Assembly (NCBI RefSeq): GCF_001655775.1
Contig: NZ_LXFF01000036.1
Span: forward strand, 1 to 33,609
From: Candidatus Arthromitus sp. SFB-turkey
GTDB taxonomy: Bacteria; Bacillota; Clostridia; Clostridiales; Clostridiaceae
Length of the DNA stretch: 33,609 bases
Reading direction: 5' to 3'
Part shown: one piece after another, positions 26,647 through 33,609 of the stretch
How the letters are laid out: every line of letters starts with the position of its first letter
How positions within the stretch are numbered: the first letter of the stretch is position 1
Made by a program: the position numbers and the translations under genes
Notes under the pieces: generated by a model
Database searches by the model: none
Told to the model about the DNA's origin: nothing
What the model saw: only the letters and a program-made list of their open reading frames with translations

Positions 26647-26670
26647 AGAGTCACAGAAATCTGTGACTCT
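26647..26670. terminator. Two-way terminator between the decarboxylase and rpsU
   Basis: AGAGTCACAG and CTGTGACTCT form a perfect stem with a 4-base loop directly after the decarboxylase stop. T-runs follow on both strands (ATTTTT on plus, TTTAATTTT on minus). It is the first good terminator downstream of rpsU, 168 bases after its stop. Confidence 0.88.
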
Positions 26671-26768
26671 AAATTTTTCCATAAATATGTTAATACATAA
26701 TCACTTACCCAACAAAACTATTAATCAATAATTCAAAACTAATATTTATAACTTAATTCGTAGCTGTC

Positions 26769-26822
26769 GAGGAAGGTGTAAATCACCATAAAATATAACA
26801 GTAATTGATCCTGCTATTCCTC
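26769..26822 (-). ncRNA. Predicted three-helix RNA element in the rpsU 3' region
   Basis: Read on the minus strand, GAGGA (26822-26818) closes on UCCUC (26773-26769). Inside it AUAGCAG pairs with CUGUUAU around a 9-base loop, and GGUG pairs with CACC around AUUUA, with an AUUUUAU linker between the two hairpins. One pair in the first hairpin is G-U on this strand but A-C on the other, so transcription with rpsU is favoured. It begins 15 bases after the rpsU stop. I do not recognise it as a known riboswitch or ribozyme class. Confidence 0.5.
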
Positions 26823-26837
26823 TATATTAATCATACG

Positions 26838-27014
26838 CTATTTAAATTTTCGCTTTCTTGCAGCTTCAGATTTTTTCTTTCTCTTAACACTTGGTTTAAC
26901 GTAATGTTCTCTCTTTTTAACCTCAGATAAAACTCCAGCTCGTGCACACTTTCTCTTAAATCTTTTCAAAGCACTCTCTAAAGATTCATTTTCTCCAACC
27001 TTTATTTCAGACAT
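26838..27014 (-). CDS. rpsU: 30S ribosomal protein S21
   Basis: This 58-residue basic protein starts [19 protein letters not shown], then [20 protein letters not shown], and ends in a Lys/Arg-rich tail ([15 protein letters not shown]). This is the full S21 sequence pattern, a small subunit protein near the mRNA entry/anti-Shine-Dalgarno region. The ATG at 27014 follows a very strong ribosome site (GGAGGGAGGG, seven bases away). The gene stands at the conserved end of the prmA-rsmE-mtaB-HIT block but has its own consensus promoter, because a DUF4214 gene intervenes. It ends at TAG 26838, followed by the structured element and a shared terminator. Confidence 0.97.
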   Translation of the reverse strand: MSEIKVGENESLESALKRFKRKCARAGVLSEVKKREHYVKPSVKRKKKSEAARKRKFK

Positions 27015-27085
27015 ATATTTTCCCTCCCTCCGCTAGTACAAAATACAAACTTTATACTCTATATGGGTCAGCGATTTCATCTAGA

Positions 27086-27114
27086 ATTATACAATAAATA
27101 ATTTTTTATGTCAA
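27086..27114 (-). promoter_or_regulatory. Consensus promoter of rpsU
   Basis: On the minus strand a perfect TTGACA (27114-27109), a 17-base spacer and a perfect TATAAT (27091-27086) give an ideal vegetative promoter. The predicted leader of about 65 bases ends in the GGAGGGAGGG ribosome site and contains CGCT/AGCG complementarity that could fold it. Confidence 0.85.
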
Positions 27115-27218
27115 TATAGAAAAATTCTATACTTTAAAGCTATTTAATTATATTTTTTTAAAACTATCTCACAATTAATTATGTACTTTTTTTGAACTAA
27201 TTATTACATTTTTTAAAA

Positions 27219-28346
27219 TTATTTTTGTGCTTTTAAAACTTCCATCGGATCAAATTTATAAGTCGATGAAGGATCAGAAAATATAAAATACATTTCTTTT
27301 GAACCATCTACAGTATACTTAGCAATGTTAACCCCATTAACACTAGAAACATTTTTAGTTCTACCAAGCTTAACTATTATATCAAAAAAAGTCATTCCCA
27401 TTTTTATTTCTGAAAGTTGATTTGATGTTATTGATCTAATATTATTTTTTGTAGTCAAAAGCTCTGAATAAAATAAATTCAAATCTACCTTTTTAAAAAT
27501 TACATTCATGTTTTTAATTCTTGATAAAAATTCTGTATTATCAGCAATATTTAATACAATATTTGCCATTCTATTTGAAGATTTATCTTTTTGATAAATT
27601 GAATTCCAATAATTTAATCCATCTTGATCAGCTGTTCTATTAAACAACACCTCATACATTACTCCTATAAATTGCTGATCTGTTAAATTTCTAGCTTTAA
27701 ACTCATCAAGAGATATAAATTGATTAATCAAATCAATAGCACCTTTATCTTGAGATGTTAATTGTCCTTTCCAATAATTAAAACCTTCTTGATCATACTG
27801 ACGTCCTAAAATATGTTCATACGCATCTCTTATAAAAATATCAATATCACTAAGTTGTTCCGGAACAACTACTGGTTTTTCTTCCTCATATATCTTAAAA
27901 ACTATTCCCATTTCATTTATTTTGCCAATAAATTCTTCACTATGAGCCATTTGATTTATTAAATTAAGTTGTTGTTCTTTAGTGCTGTTTTCTCCTAACT
28001 TACTCATCCAATAATTAAATCCATCTTCATCTGGTTCTCTATTTATTAAAAGATTGTAATTCTTAGTTATAAAATCTTCAGATGAAATACTTAAACTCGC
28101 AAACTCTTCCTGACTTAATATTTGATTTAGGAAATCTAAAATTCCTATATCTCCACTTAATATTTTTCCACTCCAATATGATTTACCTTCTTCATCTGCT
28201 TCTCTATTAAGCATAATACTGTAAACACTATCTAAAAAACTATCCAAATATTCTTCCTTAGTTTCAGCATAAGCAGAAAAACCACCCAAACACAACGACA
28301 ACGATAACAAACTACCAAGAACAATTTTCTTAATATTTTTTTTCAT
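27219..28346 (-). CDS. Exported protein with four DUF4214 repeats
   Basis: This 375-residue secreted protein starts at ATG 28346 after AAAGGA; the longer open frame overlaps the HIT gene. Residues 1-27 are a clear signal peptide (basic start, LGSLLSLSLCLGGFSAYA, cleavage before ETKEE). Four DUF4214-type units follow, each with the pattern Y-x-x-x-L-x-R-x-x-D-x-x-G-x-x-Y-W: MLNREADEEGKSYW, LINREPDEDGFNYW, ILGRQYDQEGFNYW and LFNRTADQDGLNYW. The last 90 residues contain EIKMGMTFFDIIVKLGRT, reminiscent of BamE/SmpA-like small domains. DUF4214 is common in S-layer and other surface proteins, with no defined activity. It lies 29 bases after the HIT gene and seems co-transcribed with the translation block. 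Confidence 0.88.
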   Translation of the reverse strand: MKKNIKKIVLGSLLSLSLCLGGFSAYAETKEEYLDSFLDSVYSIMLNREADEEGKSYWSGKILSGDIGILDFLNQILSQEEFASLSISSEDFITKNYNLLINREPDEDGFNYWMSKLGENSTKEQQLNLINQMAHSEEFIGKINEMGIVFKIYEEEKPVVVPEQLSDIDIFIRDAYEHILGRQYDQEGFNYWKGQLTSQDKGAIDLINQFISLDEFKARNLTDQQFIGVMYEVLFNRTADQDGLNYWNSIYQKDKSSNRMANIVLNIADNTEFLSRIKNMNVIFKKVDLNLFYSELLTTKNNIRSITSNQLSEIKMGMTFFDIIVKLGRTKNVSSVNGVNIAKYTVDGSKEMYFIFSDPSSTYKFDPMEVLKAQK

Positions 28347-28375
28347 ACTAAATCCTTTCTTAATAAAAATAACTA

Positions 28376-28717
28376 TTAGCAAAATGTAGGTGTAAGTTCT
28401 TGTCCACCAACAATATGAAAATGTATATGCTTTACAGATTGAAAAGCATGTGCTCCACAATTATTTACAACTCTATAACCAGTCTGATCAATTTTAAGAG
28501 CCTTTACTATTTTTGTTATAGCTAAGAAAACGTGTTTTACATAATCAATATTACTATCATTAAGACCATTTAAATCTTCAACATGCAATTTAGGAATAAC
28601 AATTATATGATTAGTTGCAGATGGATAAATATCTTCAAACCCAATTACATATTCATCCTCATATACAACTGTACAAGGAACTTCACCTTGAACTATTTTA
28701 CAAAAAATACACTCCAT
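28376..28717 (-). CDS. HIT-family nucleotide hydrolase (HinT-like)
   Basis: This 113-residue histidine-triad protein hydrolyses purine nucleoside phosphoramidates or related adenylates in HinT relatives. It begins MECIFCKIVQGEVP at ATG 28717 after AAGGAGG. Cys3 and Cys6 form the usual N-terminal metal pair. The triad HIHFHIVGG covers residues 97-105, with His97, His99 and His101 (the catalytic nucleophile). The length and sequence match the family. Its position after mtaB and before rpsU is the conserved arrangement in Clostridia, here modified by the DUF4214 gene. It starts 14 bases after the mtaB stop. Confidence 0.95.
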   Translation of the reverse strand: MECIFCKIVQGEVPCTVVYEDEYVIGFEDIYPSATNHIIVIPKLHVEDLNGLNDSNIDYVKHVFLAITKIVKALKIDQTGYRVVNNCGAHAFQSVKHIHFHIVGGQELTPTFC

Positions 28718-28731
28718 TTACTTATTCCTCC

Positions 28732-30039
28732 TTATACGACTGCTTGTCCAATAAGAAATTCTTCATTAAAATTTTTTATTAAGGTAGGTACTATTTGACC
28801 TAAATATTCTTTATTTGTAGAATCCAAATAAACTTTTATATAATTATTGGTATATCCATACATACCTTTTCCATCTGAAGCAACAGTGCAATAAAGTACA
28901 TCAACAACTTTTCCTAAATATTTTTTCATAAAATCAACTTTATTTAAAGCATTAATACTCAAAATTATTTTACTTCTTTCATCTTTAACAGAACCATCTA
29001 TTTGAAAATCCATCAAAGCTGCTTTTGTACCTGTTCTTTTACTATACTTAAAAACATGCATGTCCTGTAATTTTATCTTCTTTAAAAATTCTACAGTCTC
29101 TAAAAATTCATTCTCCGTCTCTCCTGGAAATCCTACAATAATATCTGTAGTTATACTCACATCATCAATTAATTCTCTAAGTTGATTTACAACTTCTTCA
29201 TATTTAGCTGTATCATACTTTCTTCTCATTCTTTTTAAAGTTTCATCACATCCACTCTGCAATGATAAATGAAAATGAGGCATAAGTTTTTTTACATTTT
29301 TTAGCCTTCTAATAATTTCAATGTCAAAAAATTCAGGATCAACAGATCCAAGTCTTATTCTTTCAAGTCCTTTTATTGGATCTAACATTTCTATTAAATC
29401 AACTAAATTAATTTCAATTCCTAAGTCATCTCCATATGACGTAGTATTTATTCCCGTTAAAATAACTTCTTTATATCCATTTGAAACAAGAGATTTTACT
29501 TCATCAAAAACCTTTCTTGGTTCTTTACTACAAACCCCTCCACGTGCAAATGGAATTATACAATATGTACAAAATTTATTACATCCATCTTGAATTTTAA
29601 TAAAAGCTCTATGTCTCTCTTGTAAATTTTCTAAACTTCCATCTTCAAAGCTAACATTTTTCAAAATATTCTCATCTATCTTAACAACTTTTTCACGTTT
29701 CTCAACAAATAAATTTATGTAATAAGGCAACTGATTTTTAAATCTATTTCCTAAAATAATATCAACATCTTGTATATTTGAAACCTCTTCTTTAGAAACT
29801 TGAGGATAACAACCTACCATAGCAATAATAGCTTCTGGATTACTTTTCTTGCACCTAGAAATAAACTGTCGAGATTTTTTATCACTATTGTTAGTTACTG
29901 TACATGTGTTAATACAATAAACATCTGCAAATTCATCTGAAGACACAACTTGAAATCCATTTTTCTTCAATGCAGATATCATAATTTCTGTATCATAAAT
30001 ATTTACCCTACAACCTAATGTAAATATTGCAACTTTCAT
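28732..30039 (-). CDS. mtaB: tRNA N6-threonylcarbamoyladenosine 2-methylthiotransferase
   Basis: MtaB adds a methylthio group to t6A at position 37 of tRNAs reading ANN codons, giving ms2t6A. This 435-residue protein starts at ATG 30039 after AAGAGG. The N-terminal domain has three cluster cysteines (Cys10 in LGCRVNIYD, Cys46, Cys77). The radical-SAM motif is GCNKFCTYC (Cys153, 157, 160), and a TRAM-like tRNA-binding domain closes the protein. GCRVNxYD, rather than GCQMNxxD, places it in MtaB and not MiaB or RimO. It is the third gene of the prmA block, 22 bases after rsmE. Confidence 0.95.
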   Translation of the reverse strand: MKVAIFTLGCRVNIYDTEIMISALKKNGFQVVSSDEFADVYCINTCTVTNNSDKKSRQFISRCKKSNPEAIIAMVGCYPQVSKEEVSNIQDVDIILGNRFKNQLPYYINLFVEKREKVVKIDENILKNVSFEDGSLENLQERHRAFIKIQDGCNKFCTYCIIPFARGGVCSKEPRKVFDEVKSLVSNGYKEVILTGINTTSYGDDLGIEINLVDLIEMLDPIKGLERIRLGSVDPEFFDIEIIRRLKNVKKLMPHFHLSLQSGCDETLKRMRRKYDTAKYEEVVNQLRELIDDVSITTDIIVGFPGETENEFLETVEFLKKIKLQDMHVFKYSKRTGTKAALMDFQIDGSVKDERSKIILSINALNKVDFMKKYLGKVVDVLYCTVASDGKGMYGYTNNYIKVYLDSTNKEYLGQIVPTLIKNFNEEFLIGQAVV

Positions 30040-30061
30040 CTTCTATTCCTCTTAAACTAAA

Positions 30062-30802
30062 TTATTTATCTCCAAATTCATATTGAAGTACAGATGAAAT
30101 AAATATAGATGCTGTTTCTGTACGGAGTATTCTTTTACCTAAACTTACAGATTTTCCTCCCAAACTCTGTATATATTTAATTTCTTGATCTTCAAATCCT
30201 CCCTCTGGGCCTATAAAAACACCAATATTTTTTATGTTTTCATTAATTTTGTCTTTTAAAACAGTCTTAAGATTAATTTCTTCTTTTTCATAAGGAACAA
30301 TTATAAGATCATATTTATCTAAACTTCTTAAATCTATATTTTCAAGTTTTATTGGTACATTTATAGTTGGAATACTAGATATTCCACACTGTTTGCAAGC
30401 TTCTTTAGCTATTCTATTTAATCTATCAAGTTTAAATTTACCCACATCAAATTTACCATTAACACGTTTAGTTAAAACTGGTACTATTTCTCTTACTCCA
30501 ATCTCTGTTAATTTCTGAACAATAAGTTCAAGTTTATCAAATTTAGGATAACCCTGAAAAATTGTTATATTAATATTACTTTTATTAGTTATATCAACTG
30601 GTTTCAACAATTTAACAACGCAAAATTTTAAATCAGCATTTATAATTTCACTTTCAAAACTTTGATCATTATAATTACTTATAATAAACCTGTCTCCAAC
30701 TTTGAAACGTAACACTTTCAAAATATGTTTTGCTTCTTCATCTCTAATTGTTAGAGTTTCAATTCCTTCTTCGTATTCAAAATCTGTAAAAAATTTACGC
30801 AT
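30062..30802 (-). CDS. rsmE: 16S rRNA m3U1498 methyltransferase
   Basis: RsmE methylates U1498 of 16S rRNA near the decoding site. This 246-residue protein starts at ATG 30802 with a moderate GGGG ribosome site. It has an N-terminal PUA-like RNA-binding part (HILKVLRFKVGDRFIISN) and a C-terminal SPOUT knot with GVFIGPEGGFEDQEI and SLGKRILRTETAS, the SAM-binding loops that define the family. It lies 31 bases after prmA, as in many Gram-positive genomes. Confidence 0.96.
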   Translation of the reverse strand: MRKFFTDFEYEEGIETLTIRDEEAKHILKVLRFKVGDRFIISNYNDQSFESEIINADLKFCVVKLLKPVDITNKSNINITIFQGYPKFDKLELIVQKLTEIGVREIVPVLTKRVNGKFDVGKFKLDRLNRIAKEACKQCGISSIPTINVPIKLENIDLRSLDKYDLIIVPYEKEEINLKTVLKDKINENIKNIGVFIGPEGGFEDQEIKYIQSLGGKSVSLGKRILRTETASIFISSVLQYEFGDK

Positions 30803-30833
30803 TAAAATTACCCCACAGAAATTATACCATATT

Positions 30834-31757
30834 CTACTTATTTTTTATAGCAAAAGCAAACCATCCATTCTCATTTACCTCATCAAAAATATCAAGTCCA
30901 TATTCAGAAAGTTTACTCTTTATTAAATCAACTCTACTTTCAATTATACCTGATGTTATAAAAATTCCTTCTCTATCTAAAATTTTAACAATATCTGGAA
31001 TTAAATCAACAATTACTTCCGCTATAATATTTGCAACAATTAAATCTCCTTTTTCTGAAGCTTTATCTAAAAGATTTCCCTCTAAAACCTCAATATTAGA
31101 AAGATTATTTAAACTCACATTATATTTTGCAGCACTAACAGAAACTTTATCTAAATCAATAGCAACAACTTTTCTAGCTCCAAGTTTTGATGATAATATA
31201 GCTAAAATTCCAGAACCTGTTCCCACATCATAAACAAAAGAATCTTTTTTCATGTATTTGTCAATTAATTGCATACACAGTTTCGTTGTTTCATGTGTTC
31301 CAGTTCCAAATGCCATTCCTGGATCAATATTAATTAAAATTTCACCATTTTTTAAATTGTAATTTTCCCATTCAGGCTTGACTACAATTTTATCATTAAT
31401 TTTAAAAGTATGATAATATTTTTTCCAATTATTAGCCCAATCTTCTTCAAATATTTCACTAGTTTCAATTTTACAATTTATTTTTTCAGAACAAATCATT
31501 TGATTTAAAATATTTAAAAATTCAATCGGGTTTTCTTTATCACTCAAATAATATTTGACAATACAAACGTTTCTTCCTTCTGTAAAAATTTCATCTTCAT
31601 CAAAATATGTATCAAAATTTATATAACTTTTTTCAAATAAATCTCGTGGATCCTCAATTGATAATTGAAATACTCCTAATCTATAAAATATGTTTTCAAT
31701 TTTTTCAAGATCATTTACACTAACTTTAATTTTAATTTCTGTATATGTATTTTTCAT
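30834..31757 (-). CDS. prmA: Ribosomal protein L11 methyltransferase
   Basis: PrmA trimethylates several amino groups of ribosomal protein L11. This 307-residue protein starts at ATG 31757 after GGGGG. It has an N-terminal substrate-recognition domain (residues 1-95), a linker, and a class I methyltransferase domain with DPGMAFGTGTHETT before motif I DVGTGSG (177-183), acidic motif AIDLD, and VANI in the active site. It is the first gene of prmA-rsmE-mtaB-HIT-DUF4214. In many relatives dnaJ lies upstream; here a divergent HIRAN gene is found instead. Confidence 0.95.
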   Translation of the reverse strand: MKNTYTEIKIKVSVNDLEKIENIFYRLGVFQLSIEDPRDLFEKSYINFDTYFDEDEIFTEGRNVCIVKYYLSDKENPIEFLNILNQMICSEKINCKIETSEIFEEDWANNWKKYYHTFKINDKIVVKPEWENYNLKNGEILINIDPGMAFGTGTHETTKLCMQLIDKYMKKDSFVYDVGTGSGILAILSSKLGARKVVAIDLDKVSVSAAKYNVSLNNLSNIEVLEGNLLDKASEKGDLIVANIIAEVIVDLIPDIVKILDREGIFITSGIIESRVDLIKSKLSEYGLDIFDEVNENGWFAFAIKNK

Positions 31758-31791
31758 TTTTCCCCCATATAAATCAATAACATTTCACAAA

Positions 31792-31821
31792 ATTATATCA
31801 TTTAAATTATACAAATTTCCA
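31792..31821 (-). promoter_or_regulatory. Possible promoter of the prmA operon
   Basis: On the minus strand TGGAAA (31821-31816), an 18-base spacer and a perfect TATAAT (31797-31792) lie about 35 bases before the prmA start. A second TATAAT sits 15 bases upstream. The -35 box is weak. Confidence 0.45.
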
Positions 31822-31849
31822 TATTAAATAAACTTTAAAAAGAAAACTG

Positions 31850-31858
31850 TGCTATAAT
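31850..31858 (+). promoter_or_regulatory. Extended -10 promoter of the HIRAN gene
   Basis: TG-C-TATAAT is a perfect TGn-extended -10 box 29 bases before the start codon, leaving a leader of about 23 bases that carries GGAG. No clear -35 box is seen, which extended -10 promoters can do without. Confidence 0.6.
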
Positions 31859-31887
31859 ATAAACGAAATAATTTATGGAGATGAAAA

Positions 31888-32235
31888 ATGCATGACATTT
31901 ACACAGCCATAATACAAACTGGCTTCAATAAATCTAAAAGAATTTTAAACTTAGGTGAAGAAGTAATTTTATTAAAAGAACCAGAAAACAATTATGATTC
32001 AGAAGCAATTAGTTGTGTTGTTCCATCAGTTGGAAAAATAGGATACGTTATAAATAATTTTAGAACTTTACCTATCGGATGCTTTAGCGCTGGTAGAATT
32101 TACGATATGTTTAAAGTTGGGATTTTTGCGGAAACTAAATTTATAGTTAACAACATCTCTATTTTAAAATTGAATTTAGAAAGCCGAAATATTTTAAATG
32201 ATATCTATAAATCTTCATTTTCCAATCTATTTTAA
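31888..32235 (+). CDS. Small stand-alone HIRAN-domain protein
   Basis: This 115-residue protein starts at ATG 31888 after GGAG. It consists of little more than a HIRAN domain: GFNKSKRILNLGEEVILLKEPENNYDSEAI is the usual opening (shown in parts here as LGEEVILLKEPENNYDSEAI), followed by KIGYVINN. HIRAN domains bind single-stranded DNA ends in the eukaryotic remodeller HLTF and occur alone or fused to helicases and nucleases in bacteria, where their role is largely unknown. There is no partner enzyme in the same direction. The gene is monocistronic, between its own promoter and a shared terminator. Confidence 0.82.
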   Translation: MHDIYTAIIQTGFNKSKRILNLGEEVILLKEPENNYDSEAISCVVPSVGKIGYVINNFRTLPIGCFSAGRIYDMFKVGIFAETKFIVNNISILKLNLESRNILNDIYKSSFSNLF

Positions 32236-32241
32236 AAATGA

Positions 32242-32277
32242 TAAAAGCCACTTTAAAATTTTTAAAAGTGGCTTTTA
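32242..32277. terminator. Two-way terminator between the HIRAN gene and the large helical protein
   Basis: TAAAAGCCACTTT and AAAGTGGCTTTTA pair perfectly across a 10-base AT loop. A- and T-rich ends make it usable from both sides. It lies seven bases after the HIRAN stop and ends five bases before the other gene's stop. Confidence 0.85.
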
Positions 32278-32281
32278 ATAT

Positions 32282-33609
32282 TTATATAACTAAAATATTA
32301 TCATTTTTAAGTTCTTCTGATGTTTGGTTATTAAGTTCTATACTTTTATTTCCTATATATATAGTTTTAAATTTTATATTTTCAAGTTTAGATCCAAAAT
32401 CAACAAATTCTTTTTTCAAGACCTCAATATTTTTAACTTCTTTACGTTTTCTATCTTTATCAATTTTTGTATTTTTTATAAGCCTTCCTATTTTATTATC
32501 AAGTTTTTTTACATATTTAGAAAGTTGTTTATCAACGCTGTGAACACTTTTTTCAATCAAAGAATCTACATTATTAAATATTTCAATTTTTGTATTCTCA
32601 AAAACTTCTTGAATAGTTTGTAAAAACATATCTTTAAAATCTTTAACATCAACTGAATAAACAATTTTCTCTCTAATTTTTGTACTTTTTATTTTCTTAA
32701 CATATAAATACGCCAAACCAATCCCAGCACCAAAAGCAGCTCCAATAGCAGTCTCTAAAATTGGTAAAGTTCTTCCCATAATTCCACCTAATGCACTTCC
32801 TGCAACGCTTGTAGCTGCCATACTTATGCTAAGTGTAGAAGTATTAAAATCATCAGATTCTTTCACCATACTTTGCGTCTCAGTAATGTTCAATTCATTG
32901 AAATTTATATTACTCATGCAAATATCATCAAAATTATAAATTTGAAACTTGAATTTTATCTGTTCATTTATGTATTTATTAAATTGATCTCCAATTTCTC
33001 TAAAAGCTTCATTCAAATTGTTATTTATCTCAATTTGAGTATTAAATGATTCATTATAAATATGATCATTAATTTTATTAATTGTAACACTTAAACTTTC
33101 TTTAATATTATTTTCAATAACATTTATCTTATAAAGTAAATCTTCCCTAGTATCAGCCTCTAATACATTTTTTATTGGTAACATTTCACTAACCATATTA
33201 TCTAAATATCTAGACATTTCATCAAGCTTAACAGATATACTACTTTTCAAAACATTAAGAGATATTTTTGGAATATCAAGCACTTCTATAAAATTATTTT
33301 TAAGATCAGTCAACCTATTTTTGATTTTTTCAAATTTTTCAATAGATAAATTATACTTATTATTAATAACAGCTATATCATTTTCTAAACTGTTTATTAT
33401 ATCATTATTAATATTTATAAGTTTTTCTATAGCAAGCTCTAAATTTTCTTCTGCAAAATTAGAAAAAATACAATTTAAAATTTCTTTTTCAATAATTTCA
33501 ATTCTACTTTCTTCTAAAAGTTTATCTGCATATTCAGCAGGTTCTAATTTAAAACTTCTAACAATTCCATTAATTTCAATTTTTTCAGTATATCTTGAAC
33601 CATATAACC
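32282..33609 (-). CDS. C-terminal part of a large helical membrane-associated protein, possibly dynamin-like (5' end outside window)
   Basis: The frame is open to the window edge, so the TTG at 33313 is not the true start; 441 C-terminal residues are visible. Most of the chain is Lys/Glu/Asn-rich helix with coiled-coil potential. In the middle is a glycine/alanine-rich hydrophobic stretch, MAATSVAGSALGGIMGR then AIGAAFGAGIGLAYLYV, like the membrane-inserting paddle or hairpin of bacterial dynamin-like proteins. Another long helical part follows. No GTPase motif is in the visible portion, so the dynamin assignment rests on this general layout. The first visible residues (LYGSRYTEKIEING) could also belong to an actin-like ATPase fold. 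The upstream sequence would decide. Confidence 0.55.
   Translation of the reverse strand, partial: LYGSRYTEKIEINGIVRSFKLEPAEYADKLLEESRIEIIEKEILNCIFSNFAEENLELAIEKLININNDIINSLENDIAVINNKYNLSIEKFEKIKNRLTDLKNNFIEVLDIPKISLNVLKSSISVKLDEMSRYLDNMVSEMLPIKNVLEADTREDLLYKINVIENNIKESLSVTINKINDHIYNESFNTQIEINNNLNEAFREIGDQFNKYINEQIKFKFQIYNFDDICMSNINFNELNITETQSMVKESDDFNTSTLSISMAATSVAGSALGGIMGRTLPILETAIGAAFGAGIGLAYLYVKKIKSTKIREKIVYSVDVKDFKDMFLQTIQEVFENTKIEIFNNVDSLIEKSVHSVDKQLSKYVKKLDNKIGRLIKNTKIDKDRKRKEVKNIEVLKKEFVDFGSKLENIKFKTIYIGNKSIELNNQTSEELKNDNILVI

Noticed and set aside
26750-26830. Minus-strand open stretch reading RGIAGSITVIFYGDL after rpsU
   Set aside because: It is short, has no start codon or ribosome site, and coincides with the strongly paired RNA element, which explains the base pattern better.
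28347-28460. N-terminal extension of the DUF4214 protein
   Set aside because: The extra 38 residues overlap the HIT gene, are rich in Trp, Tyr and Cys, and precede an obvious signal peptide with its own ribosome site.
33311-33313. TTG as the start of the large helical protein
   Set aside because: The same frame stays open to the window edge with similar helical composition, and no ribosome site precedes the TTG.
1-33609. CRISPR arrays, tRNA or rRNA genes, insertion sequences
   Set aside because: No regularly spaced direct repeats, no cloverleaf with a TTCRA arm, and no transposase-like frame were seen on either strand.

Overview
The window is a strongly AT-rich chromosomal segment of a low-GC Gram-positive anaerobe. 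Support for this comes from AGGAGG-type ribosome sites, frequent GTG and TTG starts, U-tailed hairpin terminators, a monomeric [FeFe]-hydrogenase with all three maturases, a CTC-type L25, and the translation block prmA-rsmE-mtaB-HIT-rpsU typical of Clostridia and relatives. A member of the Tissierellia (Peptoniphilus/Parvimonas-like) would fit, but that placement is inference from style and gene content, not a database match.

Positions 1-2962 (+) hold a tandem array of an unrecognised family of probably exported proteins: the tail of one copy, one intact copy of 348 codons, and a decayed two-module fusion with two frameshifts. All three end in the same PY(R/K)IN tail. A shared terminator separates them from a minus-strand set of an RDD membrane protein and a heterodimeric ABC exporter (2982-7037). 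Next comes a glucose-superfamily PTS IICB gene (7340-8962, +) with its own promoter and terminator.

Positions 8963-14712 form a hydrogen-metabolism locus. hydA (+) is preceded by a long imperfect inverted repeat. It converges on the minus-strand maturation operon hydE-hydG-hydF across a two-way terminator. A VOC-fold protein and ychF follow on the minus strand, then a PdaA-like polysaccharide deacetylase on the plus strand whose 3' end overlaps a convergent gene.

Positions 17230-24310 (-) are a compact surface-glycan operon with overlapping or closely spaced genes, read in the order phosphohexomutase, TPR protein, WecG/TagA-type transferase, a GT-B transferase that looks internally shortened, a GT4 transferase, and an O-antigen ligase/polymerase-like membrane protein. 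Upstream lie L25 (-) and a divergent Orn/Lys/Arg decarboxylase (+).

Positions 26647-31757 (-) carry prmA-rsmE-mtaB-HIT, then an exported four-repeat DUF4214 protein, then rpsU under its own consensus promoter. The rpsU 3' region can fold into a compact three-helix RNA. The window ends with a stand-alone HIRAN protein (+) convergent with the C-terminal part of a large helical, glycine-rich membrane-associated protein, possibly dynamin-like, that runs off the edge. No tRNA, rRNA, CRISPR array or insertion sequence was recognised.
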